Positions 35,786-44,744 of a stretch of 64,000 bases of DNA are shown here, piece by piece. The stretch is from positions 55,109 through 119,108 of the forward strand of contig JAAZVZ010000007.1 in assembly GCA_018623155.1 (NCBI GenBank), given 5' to 3'. The position numbers and the translations under genes were made by a program. The stretch's first letter is position 1. Every line of letters begins with the position of its first letter. The DNA is from Glaciecola sp. GTDB lineage: Bacteria > Pseudomonadota > Gammaproteobacteria > Enterobacterales > Alteromonadaceae. The notes below the pieces were generated by a model. The model was not told the origin of the DNA. It was given only the letters and a program-made list of their open reading frames with translations, and did not search any database.

Positions 35786-38700
35786 TTATGCATTATTTTC
35801 TAGCTCCAAGTTAGAAAGTCCTTTGTTAAAGGCATTTACTTGAGGCTTTTTAACGATTGAATAAATCGCAGGTAATACAATTAGAGTAAGCAACACCGCA
35901 CTTGTCATTCCGCCTACCATAGGTGCAGCAATACGACTCATAATCTCCGAGCCAGTTCCTGTGCCATACAAAATAGGCATTAAGCCGATAATAATTGTGG
36001 CTACCGTCATCATGACTGGACGAACACGTAAGCCAGCACCGTGTAATAATGCATCTTGGTAAGCATCATTTGAGATAGGTTCTGCTCGCTCCTCAGCTTT
36101 TTCCTTAAGCTCAGCAAGAGCTTGATTCAGATAGACCAGCATTATCACGCCTATCTCAACGGCAACACCAGCTAATGCAATAAAGCCCACACCAACGGCA
36201 ACTGAGAAGTTAAAGCCTTCCAGATACATTAACCATAAGCCACCAATCATTGCCATCGGCAAGGTAACAATGATGATAGCCACTTCACTAAACGCTCTGA
36301 AATTTAGGTAAAGTAAAATCACAATAATGGCGAGTGTTAAAGGCAGTACATAGGTGAGCTTTTCTTTTGCTCTTTCCATATATTCATATTGCCCAGCCCA
36401 ATTAATTGAATATCCTGCTGGTAAAGTCAGGTTACTTGCTAAGTATTCCTTGGCGTTTTCAACATAAGTACCAACATCAACGCCATCGATATCAATGAAA
36501 GTCCAACCATTGATTCTGGCGTTCTCACTCTTGATACCCGGAGGACCATTTTCCACTCGAATATCAGCAACATCACCTAGTGCAATGCGTTGACCATTTG
36601 GTGTTACAACGGGTAATCGTGATAGCTGCTCAGGAGAGTCTCGATAATCTTGCGGGTAACGTAAGTTAACGGGGTAACGCTCTTGACCCTCTATTGTTTG
36701 AGTTACATTCATGCCGCCAATAGCAGTAGAAACCACTTGTTGGACATCTTCGATATTTAACCCAAAGCGACTTGCTTTATCTCGTGAAATATCAACCTTG
36801 ATATATCGTCCACCTGCAACTCGCTCAGAGTAAACTGACGCTGTGCCTGTCACTTCTGGCAAGAGCTGTTCTATTTGTTGGCCGATTTCCTGAATTACAT
36901 CAAGCTCTGGTCCCGCGACTTTAATACCCACAGGCGTTTTTATACCTGTAGCTAACATATCGATGCGGGTCTTGATTGGCATAACCCAAGCATTCGTTAA
37001 GCCCGGAAACTTAACCAATTTATCAAACTCTGCTTTTAACGACTCAGTTGTCACCCCTTCTCGCCACTGTTCTTGTGGCTTCAATTGAATGAAGGTTTCA
37101 ATCATGGTTAGAGGCGCTGGGTCCGTTGCAGTTTCGGCTCGTCCTACTTTACCGAAAACATTTTCAACCTCTGGTACGGTGCGGATAAGCTTGTCCGTTT
37201 GCTGTAATAATTCTCTTGCTTTACCAATGGAAATACCGGGATAGGTAGTAGGCATATACATGAGATCGCCTTCATCCAACGGAGGAATGAATTCACTACC
37301 AATTTTATCAACAGGCCAAAAACCAACGATAGTCACTAATACTGCTGCTACTATTGTCGATTTAGGAAACCTCATGACTTGCTTTAAAACAGGCATGTAG
37401 ATAGCAATCAATAATCGGTTTAACGGGTTTTTCTTTTCAGATACGACCTTGCCTCGAATAAAGTAGCCCATCAAAACAGGCACCAATGTTATCGCCAAGC
37501 CTGCTGATGCCGCCATTGCATATGTTTTTGTATAGGCGAGCGGTGAGAACATTCTTCCTTCTTGCGCTTCCAAAATAAATACAGGTAAGAATGAGACTGT
37601 AATTATCAGCAAGCTAAAAAATAATGCAGGTCCTACTTCACTCGCAGCCTTAGCTACAATTTGCCAGCGGTTTTCATCTGTTAGCGGTGTTTTCTCCATA
37701 TGCTTATGCATATTTTCAATCATCACTATTGCGCCATCTGTCATCGCACCAATCGCAATAGCGATACCGCCTAACGACATAATATTGGCATTGATGCCTT
37801 GCATATACATGATGATAAAAGACACCAAGATGCCTAATGGTAGAGTAACAACTGCCACAATTGATGAGCGAAGATGAAATAGGAAAGCAACACAGACAAT
37901 CGCAACGACAGCAAGCTCCTCAAGCAACTTGCTCCAAAGGTTATCAACCGCACGATCTATTAACTTCGATCTGTCATAAACAGGGACTATCTCTACCCCC
38001 TCTGGTAGAGAAGATTTAAGCGATTCAAGTTTTTCATTTACCCCATTAATGGTTTGTTGAGCGTTTTCACCAAAGCGCATAACGACAACACCACCAACAA
38101 CTTCTCCTTCGCCATTTAGCTCTGCGATACCACGGCGCATTTGAGGTCCTAAATTAACGGTAGCAACATCACCAATACGCAACGGTGTACCTTGCTCGTT
38201 AATACCAAGTGGGATTTTTTCGATGTCCGCAACTGATTGAATATATCCCGTAGCAGTAACCATATATTCAGCTTCCGCCATTTCCACAACGGATGCGCCA
38301 GTTTCTTTATTGCCTCGCTTAAGTGCCATTTGAATATGACTTAACGGCACGTTATAAGCTCTGAGCTTGTCGGGATCGACTTGCACTTGATATTGCTTAA
38401 CCATTCCGCCAACGGCTGCAACTTCTGACACGCCCGGAACAGTTTGCAATTCATACTTTAAAAACCAATCTTGAATACTTCTTAATTGGCTTAGATCATG
38501 GTTACCTGACTTATCTGTTAAAGCATAAATATATACCCAGCCAACACCTGTTGCATCAGGCCCTAATTGAGGTTTTGCTGAGTCAGGCAGGCTTGATGCT
38601 ACTTGGCTTAAGTATTCAAGCACTCTGCTTCTCGCCCAATACAAATCAGTATCATCATCAAAAATGATATAGACGTAGGAGTCACCAAAAAATGAGTAAC

Positions 38701-38950
38701 CACGAACAGTTTGCGCTCCCGGTACAGACAACATGGCTGTAGTAAGAGGGAAAGTCACTTGATCTTGCACAACCTGTGGCGCTTGTCCCGGATAGCTTGT
38801 TTTAATAATGACCTGTACGTCTGAAAGGTCTGGAATTGCATCTACAGGCGTTTTTTGTAAAGAATACAAACCTCCAAACGCAATAATTAAGGTAACCAGC
38901 AATACAAAGAAACGATTGCCGATTGACCATCTAATAATTGATTCAATCAT
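35786..38950 (-). CDS. cusA: CusA-type heavy-metal RND efflux pump
   Basis: A 1054-residue inner-membrane RND transporter of the HME (metal) class. The N-terminus IIRWSIGNRFFVLL and VDAIPDLSDVQVIIKT are CusA-typical. TM4 carries GAMTDGAIVMIEN for proton relay, and the second half repeats the 12-TM layout. With CusB and CusC it forms the tripartite pump that removes Cu+ (and Ag+) from the periplasm. It starts 15 bp after cusB, with GGAG 7 nt before the ATG; a GTG one codon upstream is unlikely. Confidence 0.93.
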   Translation of the reverse strand: MIESIIRWSIGNRFFVLLVTLIIAFGGLYSLQKTPVDAIPDLSDVQVIIKTSYPGQAPQVVQDQVTFPLTTAMLSVPGAQTVRGYSFFGDSYVYIIFDDDTDLYWARSRVLEYLSQVASSLPDSAKPQLGPDATGVGWVYIYALTDKSGNHDLSQLRSIQDWFLKYELQTVPGVSEVAAVGGMVKQYQVQVDPDKLRAYNVPLSHIQMALKRGNKETGASVVEMAEAEYMVTATGYIQSVADIEKIPLGINEQGTPLRIGDVATVNLGPQMRRGIAELNGEGEVVGGVVVMRFGENAQQTINGVNEKLESLKSSLPEGVEIVPVYDRSKLIDRAVDNLWSKLLEELAVVAIVCVAFLFHLRSSIVAVVTLPLGILVSFIIMYMQGINANIMSLGGIAIAIGAMTDGAIVMIENMHKHMEKTPLTDENRWQIVAKAASEVGPALFFSLLIITVSFLPVFILEAQEGRMFSPLAYTKTYAMAASAGLAITLVPVLMGYFIRGKVVSEKKNPLNRLLIAIYMPVLKQVMRFPKSTIVAAVLVTIVGFWPVDKIGSEFIPPLDEGDLMYMPTTYPGISIGKARELLQQTDKLIRTVPEVENVFGKVGRAETATDPAPLTMIETFIQLKPQEQWREGVTTESLKAEFDKLVKFPGLTNAWVMPIKTRIDMLATGIKTPVGIKVAGPELDVIQEIGQQIEQLLPEVTGTASVYSERVAGGRYIKVDISRDKASRFGLNIEDVQQVVSTAIGGMNVTQTIEGQERYPVNLRYPQDYRDSPEQLSRLPVVTPNGQRIALGDVADIRVENGPPGIKSENARINGWTFIDIDGVDVGTYVENAKEYLASNLTLPAGYSINWAGQYEYMERAKEKLTYVLPLTLAIIVILLYLNFRAFSEVAIIIVTLPMAMIGGLWLMYLEGFNFSVAVGVGFIALAGVAVEIGVIMLVYLNQALAELKEKAEERAEPISNDAYQDALLHGAGLRVRPVMMTVATIIIGLMPILYGTGTGSEIMSRIAAPMVGGMTSAVLLTLIVLPAIYSIVKKPQVNAFNKGLSNLELENNA

Positions 38951-38965
38951 CACTTATCTCCCAAC

Positions 38966-40723
38966 TTAATGATTCGAATGGTCAACAGCACTTTTTTGTT
39001 CATGCTCGTGTTGATCATCAGATTCAAGGGAAATTTCAGTTATCACTAAGTCATCTCTTACCTCAAAGGTGAAAGTGACATTATCACCAACATTGAAATC
39101 AACCATTTCTATATTGTCCGCGACGATAAAATCCATCGTCGCAGCAGGTCTATCCCATTTCTCTATTGGGCCTCTGCTAATATTTAGAATCCGTGTATCA
39201 ATATCAATCGCATTGATCAAACCTGATACGGTTGCTGATGATACTTCAGGCTCACTCATGATATGAATTCTAGTAATTTCATATCCACCGTCTTCGGTTT
39301 TGCTCACTTCAAAGTGCAAAGACTGACCAGACTTCAGTGAATCAATATCTACCTTTTGACTCACATCGAAGTCCATTGTCATTTCAGGCCAATCCCAAGC
39401 CTCAGCAGGACCATGAGTAATATTAACCATACGATGTCCCGCCATGACGCTGTTGATATCGCCTTCCATCCAAACAGCGCTAGGCACTTCGTCATGAGTC
39501 ATTCGTTTAAAATCAGAGTTTTTACTTGATTCAGAATCAATCAAGAATTGAGCTGATGTCACCACAACATCATCTTCATTAAGACCCTCTAAGATTTCGA
39601 TACTATCGATATCAACTCGGCCAATTGTCACTTCGATAGACTTAAATTGCCCATCCCCCAAGGCAAGTACAACTCTGTCTTGTTTACCAGTACGAATGAC
39701 GGCTTCTTTAGGTACGAGTATCGTGCTATTAGCTTGATTAGCGTGAATAGATACTTGTGCAAACATGTTTGGTTTTAATTGATAGTCTGGGTTATCAAAC
39801 TTCAATCTCACTCTGAGAGTACGCGTTTTACTGTTCAATGTTGGATAGACATAATCAACAACACCAGCCCAGTCTTCACCCGGTAAATAGTCCAGTGTCA
39901 TTGATACAGGAAGTCCCTCTTTAATTAAGGCTGCGTCACGTTCAAACACTTCTGCTTCAACCCAAACTTGATCTAACTGCCCAATGCTTAGAAGAGTATT
40001 CCCCGGTTTGACGTAGAAGCCTTCTCTAACTTTCAGGCCATCAACAACACCCGCCTGAGGGGAGTAAAATGTAATGGTTTGCTGAACCTTTCGTGTCTTT
40101 TCTAGCTTTTGAATAAAGTCTGCTGAAAGCTGTAACGCTTGTAAGCGATCTTTCGCCGCAGAAATTAAAGAACTATTATTGCGTTTTAACGCTATTAACA
40201 GCTCTTCTTGCGCGTTAACTAACTGAGGAGAATACAGCGTGTAAAGAGGTTGCCCTTTCTCTACAGGATTACCTGCTGCTTTGACGTAGAGCTTTTCAAT
40301 CCAACCATCAACACGTGGGTGGATATGAATTAGCTTATCTTCATCATATTGAACGTAACCTACGGTTGAGATTTCAGTATGCATATTTTTAAGCTCAACA
40401 GGAGCAGTGCGAACCCCAAGATTATTCACTACATGAGGCGCGATTTTTACGGCTCCGGGGCCAAAGTCATCACCAGATGATTCTTCCTCATACACAGGAA
40501 TTAAATCCATGCCCATAGGTGACTTACCGGGTTTGTCCCGACGGTAATTAGCATCCATCGGTGCAACCCAATACAGCGGCTTTTTCTCTGCTGATGTAGC
40601 TGCATTGCCATTACCGCTCGAACCTGTACCTTGATATAAGCTAAATGCTCCAGCACCAAGTGCAGCCCCAATGATGACGGCAACTATTAGTTTCAAATTT
40701 GATGTTTTAGTATTCATTGACAT
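38966..40723 (-). CDS. cusB: CusB-type adaptor with HMBD and two C-terminal CusF-like domains
   Basis: A 585-residue membrane-fusion protein. After an N-terminal anchor comes a heavy-metal-binding segment (YWVAPMDANYRRDKPGKSPMGMDL), then the barrel-sandwich/lipoyl and beta-barrel core, then about 170 extra residues holding two CusF folds. The first keeps all Cu+ ligands of CusF (H437, W445, M448, M450, with identical spacing). The second has R517, R525, A528 and M530, so three of four ligands are lost. A His-rich tail closes the protein. Its ATG shares one base with the cusC stop. This fuses adaptor and metallochaperone in one chain. Confidence 0.9.
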   Translation of the reverse strand: MSMNTKTSNLKLIVAVIIGAALGAGAFSLYQGTGSSGNGNAATSAEKKPLYWVAPMDANYRRDKPGKSPMGMDLIPVYEEESSGDDFGPGAVKIAPHVVNNLGVRTAPVELKNMHTEISTVGYVQYDEDKLIHIHPRVDGWIEKLYVKAAGNPVEKGQPLYTLYSPQLVNAQEELLIALKRNNSSLISAAKDRLQALQLSADFIQKLEKTRKVQQTITFYSPQAGVVDGLKVREGFYVKPGNTLLSIGQLDQVWVEAEVFERDAALIKEGLPVSMTLDYLPGEDWAGVVDYVYPTLNSKTRTLRVRLKFDNPDYQLKPNMFAQVSIHANQANSTILVPKEAVIRTGKQDRVVLALGDGQFKSIEVTIGRVDIDSIEILEGLNEDDVVVTSAQFLIDSESSKNSDFKRMTHDEVPSAVWMEGDINSVMAGHRMVNITHGPAEAWDWPEMTMDFDVSQKVDIDSLKSGQSLHFEVSKTEDGGYEITRIHIMSEPEVSSATVSGLINAIDIDTRILNISRGPIEKWDRPAATMDFIVADNIEMVDFNVGDNVTFTFEVRDDLVITEISLESDDQHEHEQKSAVDHSNH

Positions 40724-42135
40724 TATTTTTCTCCAAAGTGCTGATTAGTTTTGTGCAATGTGTGCATTGGCTTATGCTCAGCATTTGAGTTCGATTGAGA
40801 GTGCGCAAAGAAATAGTTGATGCGAACAACTGTTTTCAGTGCGTCAACATCAATTCTTAAAGCTGATATTCTGGCATTTAATTCTGCGATTCTTGCTCGA
40901 ACAACTTCGGCAAAATCGCCATCATCATTTGTGTAAGCTGTCAATGACGCTTCTGCTTGGTCATGAGTTTGTTTAAGGAGTTGTTCTTGATAGATAGACT
41001 GCCTATCAGATAAACGCTTAAGCTGTCTAAGCTCCTTTTCCACCATACTGATCATTTGCTTTGTCAGTAATAGTTTCTCGGTTTTAATAGTCTCTGAATC
41101 TGCAATAGAAGCTGCAACTTGCTTATCTTGTCTGTTCTCGGTGAACAAGGGTAAATCAAACGTAACTCCAACAGAAAATAAATCAGCTCGGCTATCACCA
41201 GAGGGCATATTGTCACGATAGGCATAACTAGCATTAACACCCCATTGCGGCTCATATTGCTGTTTAGCTAACTCAACTGCTTTTTCTGAAGCTTTGCGTT
41301 TTATATCAATTGCAAGTATGGCTGGGTGATTCGAAAGCTCCTGAGCCAATAGATTTCTTGAGTAATTAGATGCTTTTAGGACTGTTGAATTGTTCAAATG
41401 AATTGTAGGCAACTTTTTAGAAACCCTAAACTCTAATGGTTGCGTATCATAGTTGAATGATTCATTCAAGCCAGCAGCATCGTAGATATGAAGCCACTCA
41501 TTAAGGCGAGCGATTGTTGTTTCTAGTTTCTGCTTTTGCGAAGTTAATCGGTCATCTAACTGCACGATTTCCAATTGAGCACGAATAACATCTTGTTGTC
41601 TGGTTTTACCAACAACATTTGAGTAGCTAGCTTTAGTAACTTCCGCCATCTGCTCAAAGAGCGCCCAATCCGCTTCAATCAATTTAATGGTTTGTTGGGC
41701 TAAGTAAGCATCTAACCATAACTGTGATACTTGGCTTATCAGTTTAGCCTTACGATCCTCTCGTAGCAGTGGAAATTTCGTTGACTCAATTTTTAATTGC
41801 TCTTGTTTAATCTTTAAACTATCACCTCTAGGAAACATTTGAGAAACACCAACCTTTAGTTGAGTCATTCCTTCCTGATCTAAGTCCCAAGTATCTGTTG
41901 GTAAATTCATTATCCCAAGTGATACTTTGGGGTCAGGCAAAGTACCTGAAGCGATACTTCTATTTTCAACCGCACTTTGTTTTAACCGACTCCCATGAAG
42001 CCAAGGATCATTTTGCTGAGCCAAGGTGATAGCTTGTTCAAGCGACACTACTTTCTCAGCTTGAACTGAGAATACAGATAAGCCGAGTATTAGTGCAGTT
42101 GAAAGTGACGTAAGGTTTGAAGCGTTCAATTTCAT
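40723..42135 (-). CDS. cusC: CusC-type outer-membrane efflux protein (TolC family)
   Basis: A 470-residue outer-membrane channel subunit. The signal peptide (ALILGLSVFSVQA) is followed by two TolC-like repeats: LDAYLAQQTIKLIEADW...RQQDVIRAQLEIVQL, and WGVNASYAYRDNMPSGDSRADLFSVGVTFDLPLF. No lipobox Cys is seen, unlike E. coli CusC. It exports copper delivered by CusA and CusB. It overlaps cusB by 1 bp and shares one base with the DUF411 stop, so the four genes form one tight operon. Confidence 0.9.
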   Translation of the reverse strand: MKLNASNLTSLSTALILGLSVFSVQAEKVVSLEQAITLAQQNDPWLHGSRLKQSAVENRSIASGTLPDPKVSLGIMNLPTDTWDLDQEGMTQLKVGVSQMFPRGDSLKIKQEQLKIESTKFPLLREDRKAKLISQVSQLWLDAYLAQQTIKLIEADWALFEQMAEVTKASYSNVVGKTRQQDVIRAQLEIVQLDDRLTSQKQKLETTIARLNEWLHIYDAAGLNESFNYDTQPLEFRVSKKLPTIHLNNSTVLKASNYSRNLLAQELSNHPAILAIDIKRKASEKAVELAKQQYEPQWGVNASYAYRDNMPSGDSRADLFSVGVTFDLPLFTENRQDKQVAASIADSETIKTEKLLLTKQMISMVEKELRQLKRLSDRQSIYQEQLLKQTHDQAEASLTAYTNDDGDFAEVVRARIAELNARISALRIDVDALKTVVRINYFFAHSQSNSNAEHKPMHTLHKTNQHFGEK

Positions 42136-42632
42136 TAGAATTGCTCCTCGTATGTCTTAACTTTTGCATAGACTTCACTCGTTCCATCTTTAAATAGAAT
42201 TAACACTTTGTATGGCATAAAGCGGTCACCGACTTCCATACCGGGAGAGCCAACTGGCATTGCTGGAACTGAAAGCCCAATCGCATTCGGGTGCTCTTCT
42301 GATAAGAACTGCTGAATAAATTTAGCAGGTACGTGACCTTCAAAGGCAAATCCGTTTCTACTCACTGCCGTGTGGCAGGAACGGTAATTAGGCTTGATAC
42401 CATACTTAGTTTTGATGTTGCTGATGTTTCGAAAATCTTTGGAGTGCGCAACAATCCCTTCGTCTTCAATATGAGTTATCCATTTTTTACAACACCCACA
42501 AGTAGGGGTTTTATAAACGATTAACTCCAAAGGTGTTACGTCGTGATTGTCTGCATGGTTATGTTCATTAGCGTTTGCAAACGCAGGTGAAAGCAGCATT
42601 ACAACTGCTATTTTTAAATACTTATTGATCAT
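42135..42632 (-). CDS. DUF411 periplasmic metal-binding protein
   Basis: A 165-residue exported protein of the DUF411 family. The signal peptide ends ...PAFANA, followed by a His-rich stretch (HNHADNHD) and the YKTPTCGCCKKW motif (C45, C47, C48). Other blocks are CHTAVSRNGFAFEGHVPA and GLSVPAMPVGSPGMEVG. Family members occur with copper efflux genes and probably bind or deliver copper. It is the first gene of the cusCBA operon. A dyad at 42663-42682 lies just upstream. Confidence 0.9.
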   Translation of the reverse strand: MINKYLKIAVVMLLSPAFANANEHNHADNHDVTPLELIVYKTPTCGCCKKWITHIEDEGIVAHSKDFRNISNIKTKYGIKPNYRSCHTAVSRNGFAFEGHVPAKFIQQFLSEEHPNAIGLSVPAMPVGSPGMEVGDRFMPYKVLILFKDGTSEVYAKVKTYEEQF

Positions 42633-42662
42633 TTTTGCCCCCAGACATCGCTGGAAAATATC

Positions 42663-42682
42663 TATAGCGCTACGACGCTATA
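42663..42682. promoter_or_regulatory. Dyad upstream of DUF411-cusCBA
   Basis: TATAGCG (42663-42669) and CGCTATA (42676-42682) form a 7-bp inverted repeat around a 6-bp spacer, about 30 bp before the DUF411 start. It is a candidate operator for copper control of the operon. Neither MerR promoter in the window has this sequence, so a different regulator is implied. Confidence 0.45.
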
Positions 42683-42739
42683 TTGACTAACAGAAAAATT
42701 AATTACATGTGCGCGAAATTTGGACGCACTAATCCTGTA

Positions 42740-43120
42740 TTAGGCAAAAATTGGTGGACGATAAAGGGAAGTGGAAATTGAATGAGGTTGTTTAGATTGC
42801 AGAGCAGCTACAGATTCACTCAATATTTGAATATCTGTCGAATCAACACTGGAATATAGGACTGTCGTAGATGAGCAAGCATTTGCAGGACAAACACATT
42901 CAACATCACAACAATCTTCTGATTGACCATTACTGCTTTTATTCATATCACCATGATCCATTCCTTTATGATGACTCATCTTGGAATGATCCATGTTCAT
43001 GTGTGATTCGTGAGAACCTGATGACATTTCGCAAGACATAGCAGAATACGCAAATGCTTGCCCTACAAAGGCAAACAGCATAAGCGTTATTACTAAGACT
43101 TTTGAAAATGCTTTAGACAT
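42740..43120 (-). CDS. Exported His/Met/Cys-rich small protein (CzcI/DUF2946-like)
   Basis: A 126-residue protein. The signal peptide (VLVITLMLFAFVGQAFA) precedes a Met/His-rich tract (SHESHMNMDHSKMSHH, then HKGMDHGDM) and a Cys cluster (EDCCDVECVCPANAC). The C-terminus ends in RPPIFA. Size, exported state and the RPP ending recall the small CzcI/DUF2946-type proteins that precede metal efflux operons. It may buffer copper in the periplasm. It lies about 110 bp upstream of the DUF411-cusCBA operon on the same strand. Confidence 0.7.
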   Translation of the reverse strand: MSKAFSKVLVITLMLFAFVGQAFAYSAMSCEMSSGSHESHMNMDHSKMSHHKGMDHGDMNKSSNGQSEDCCDVECVCPANACSSTTVLYSSVDSTDIQILSESVAALQSKQPHSISTSLYRPPIFA

Positions 43121-43605
43121 AAAATTCTCATAAAAATATACATCGCCTATACTAATGTAAATTTTCGACTAAGTAAATTGATACTGTGTAAACATTTATG
43201 AATATTTGATTATCGTCAGTTTTTTCAAAGGGGTACATGTAGCATTCATAATCTCATTTGACGGTTAGTAGTCAAAAGTTATACCAGTGCACATGGTTGA
43301 TACATCTCTAATTCTGACTCGTTTATCTTGTAAATGCATATACATCCCCGTCAAAGGTATTGATATACAGCGAAGGAGTATGCTCGCTTATTGATAAACA
43401 ATACGTCCTTAATGACATTAATTTAATGTCTCGTAGACTCAAAATGGTCACGTTAGGTGCTCACGATACTAGCGACAAATCTCTATTGTTAGTTGAGAGA
43501 GTTTGCCGGGGAACTCAAATCTGTTCGTGTGGGTAAGAAAATAACTATTAATTAGCCTGTATCAATAATCAAGGTGAGTTAAAAAAGAGTCTTTTATACA
43601 TCACT
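43121..43605. other. 485-bp gap without a convincing gene
   Basis: An AT-rich stretch between the copper and divalent-metal halves of the island. A short plus-strand frame near 43493-43555 reads LREFAGELKSVRVGKKITIN before a stop and may be the end of a decayed gene, but nothing upstream supports it. No terminal repeat, tRNA or strong hairpin was noticed. It probably marks the seam between two cargo modules. Confidence 0.4.
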
Positions 43606-43995
43606 TTAGCTATCTAATGACTTAATTATCCCACACCCTTCAATGGTATTATCAGAATTACACGTACTAGCCATTTGTTGTAATTCGTTTTTTAAGGCTT
43701 TTAATTCTTTCATGCGTTTTTTTACCAAAGCTAATTGTTGCGCAATCAGCGCATTTACACTTGAGCAACTTTCCTCTGGTTTATTTTTTAGGTCGATAAG
43801 ACGTTTAATATCTATAAGAGAGATATCGAGACTGCGACAATGTTTTACGAATTCTAATTGCTTCAAAGCGGTAACGTCATACAATCTGAAGTTACCTTCT
43901 GTACGCTCTGGATCAGAAAGTAATCCTTCTTTTTCATAGAATCTAATAGTTTGTATAGAACAACCGGATGTTTTCGATAATTCACCTATTTTCAT
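43606..43995 (-). CDS. MerR-family PbrR/CadR-type divalent-metal regulator
   Basis: A 129-residue regulator. The winged helix is MKIGELSKTSGCSIQTIRFYEKEGLL, and the metal cysteines are C77, C112 and C121 (ESCSSVNAL and TCNSDNTIEGCGI), the three-Cys pattern of Pb(II)/Cd(II) sensors. It is divergent from the cation transporter gene. The promoter at 44014-44044 between them has the 19-bp spacer it would act on, with a dyad close to the known pbr operator. Confidence 0.9.
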   Translation of the reverse strand: MKIGELSKTSGCSIQTIRFYEKEGLLSDPERTEGNFRLYDVTALKQLEFVKHCRSLDISLIDIKRLIDLKNKPEESCSSVNALIAQQLALVKKRMKELKALKNELQQMASTCNSDNTIEGCGIIKSLDS

Positions 43996-44013
43996 AATAT
44001 TTTCTTTTTAAAC

Positions 44014-44044
44014 TTGACTCTATAGTTACTATAGGTTTTACACT
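44014..44044 (+). promoter_or_regulatory. MerR-type promoter with 19-bp spacer before the cation exporter
   Basis: -35 TTGACT (44014-44019) and -10 TACACT (44039-44044) are 19 bp apart, with the dyad CTATAGTTACTATAG in the spacer. TTGACTCTATAGT is almost the same as the beginning of the known pbrR-pbrA operator. It drives the exporter genes on the plus strand under the divergent regulator. Confidence 0.87.
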
Positions 44045-44074
44045 TGAATTATACAAGTAAGGCGGAGTAAAAAA

Positions 44075-44734
44075 ATGAGCGGTTGTGGCTGTGAAGTAGA
44101 ATTAAAATATGACCAACAAAAAACAGTGCTTTATTGGCTTTTAGCTATAAATGCCACGATGTTTGTATTTGAAATTGGTTTAGGTTGGTTATCTGAATCA
44201 ACCGCATTAATTGCTGATTCGTTAGATATGCTAGCTGATGCTATCGTCTATGCCATTGCCTTATATGCCGTGGGGAAGTCAATCCAACATAAAGCTTATG
44301 CAGCATTAGTAAGTGGTTATTTCCAATTGGGGTTAGGGGTTCTAATTCTTCTCGATATATCTAGGCGACTAGTTGGAGAAAGTGAGCCTCATTCTTGGTT
44401 TATGATTGGAGTTGGTTCTGTGGCATTAATCGCTAATGTCATTTGTTTGATGCTTATACGAAAGCACAATAATGATGAAGTGCATATGAGGGCTAGCTGG
44501 ATATTTTCAGCTAATGATGTGATCGCAAACCTTGGTGTCGTATTTGCTGGCATCCTTGTCATGGTGCTAGAACAACGCTGGCCTGATATTGTTATTGGTA
44601 GCATCATTTCAATGTTAATTCTTCGAGGTGCTTACATGATATTAACGGATGCCAAACAAGAATTAGTATCGGCTCAATATACATCTGAAGTATCAGATAA
44701 AAATAAACAATCAACCTGCTGCAATTCAAAGTAA
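44075..44734 (+). CDS. Short CDF-type cation exporter
   Basis: A 219-residue membrane protein with six hydrophobic segments. It opens with a Cys pair (MSGCGCEVE) and ends in TCCNSK. TM2 has DSLDMLADA (Asp metal ligands) and TM5 has SANDVIANLG in place of the classical HxxxD. It lacks the cytoplasmic C-terminal domain of full CDF proteins. It is first in line behind the MerR-type promoter, so it is probably the main target of the PbrR/CadR-like regulator and exports a divalent metal such as Zn, Cd or Pb. Confidence 0.85.
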   Translation: MSGCGCEVELKYDQQKTVLYWLLAINATMFVFEIGLGWLSESTALIADSLDMLADAIVYAIALYAVGKSIQHKAYAALVSGYFQLGLGVLILLDISRRLVGESEPHSWFMIGVGSVALIANVICLMLIRKHNNDEVHMRASWIFSANDVIANLGVVFAGILVMVLEQRWPDIVIGSIISMLILRGAYMILTDAKQELVSAQYTSEVSDKNKQSTCCNSK

Positions 44735-44744
44735 GGAAGCTCTT

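Noticed and set aside
43140..43605. Possible decayed gene ending LREFAGELKSVRVGKKITIN
   Set aside because: Only about 20 codons with a stop directly upstream. This is too little to call a gene.
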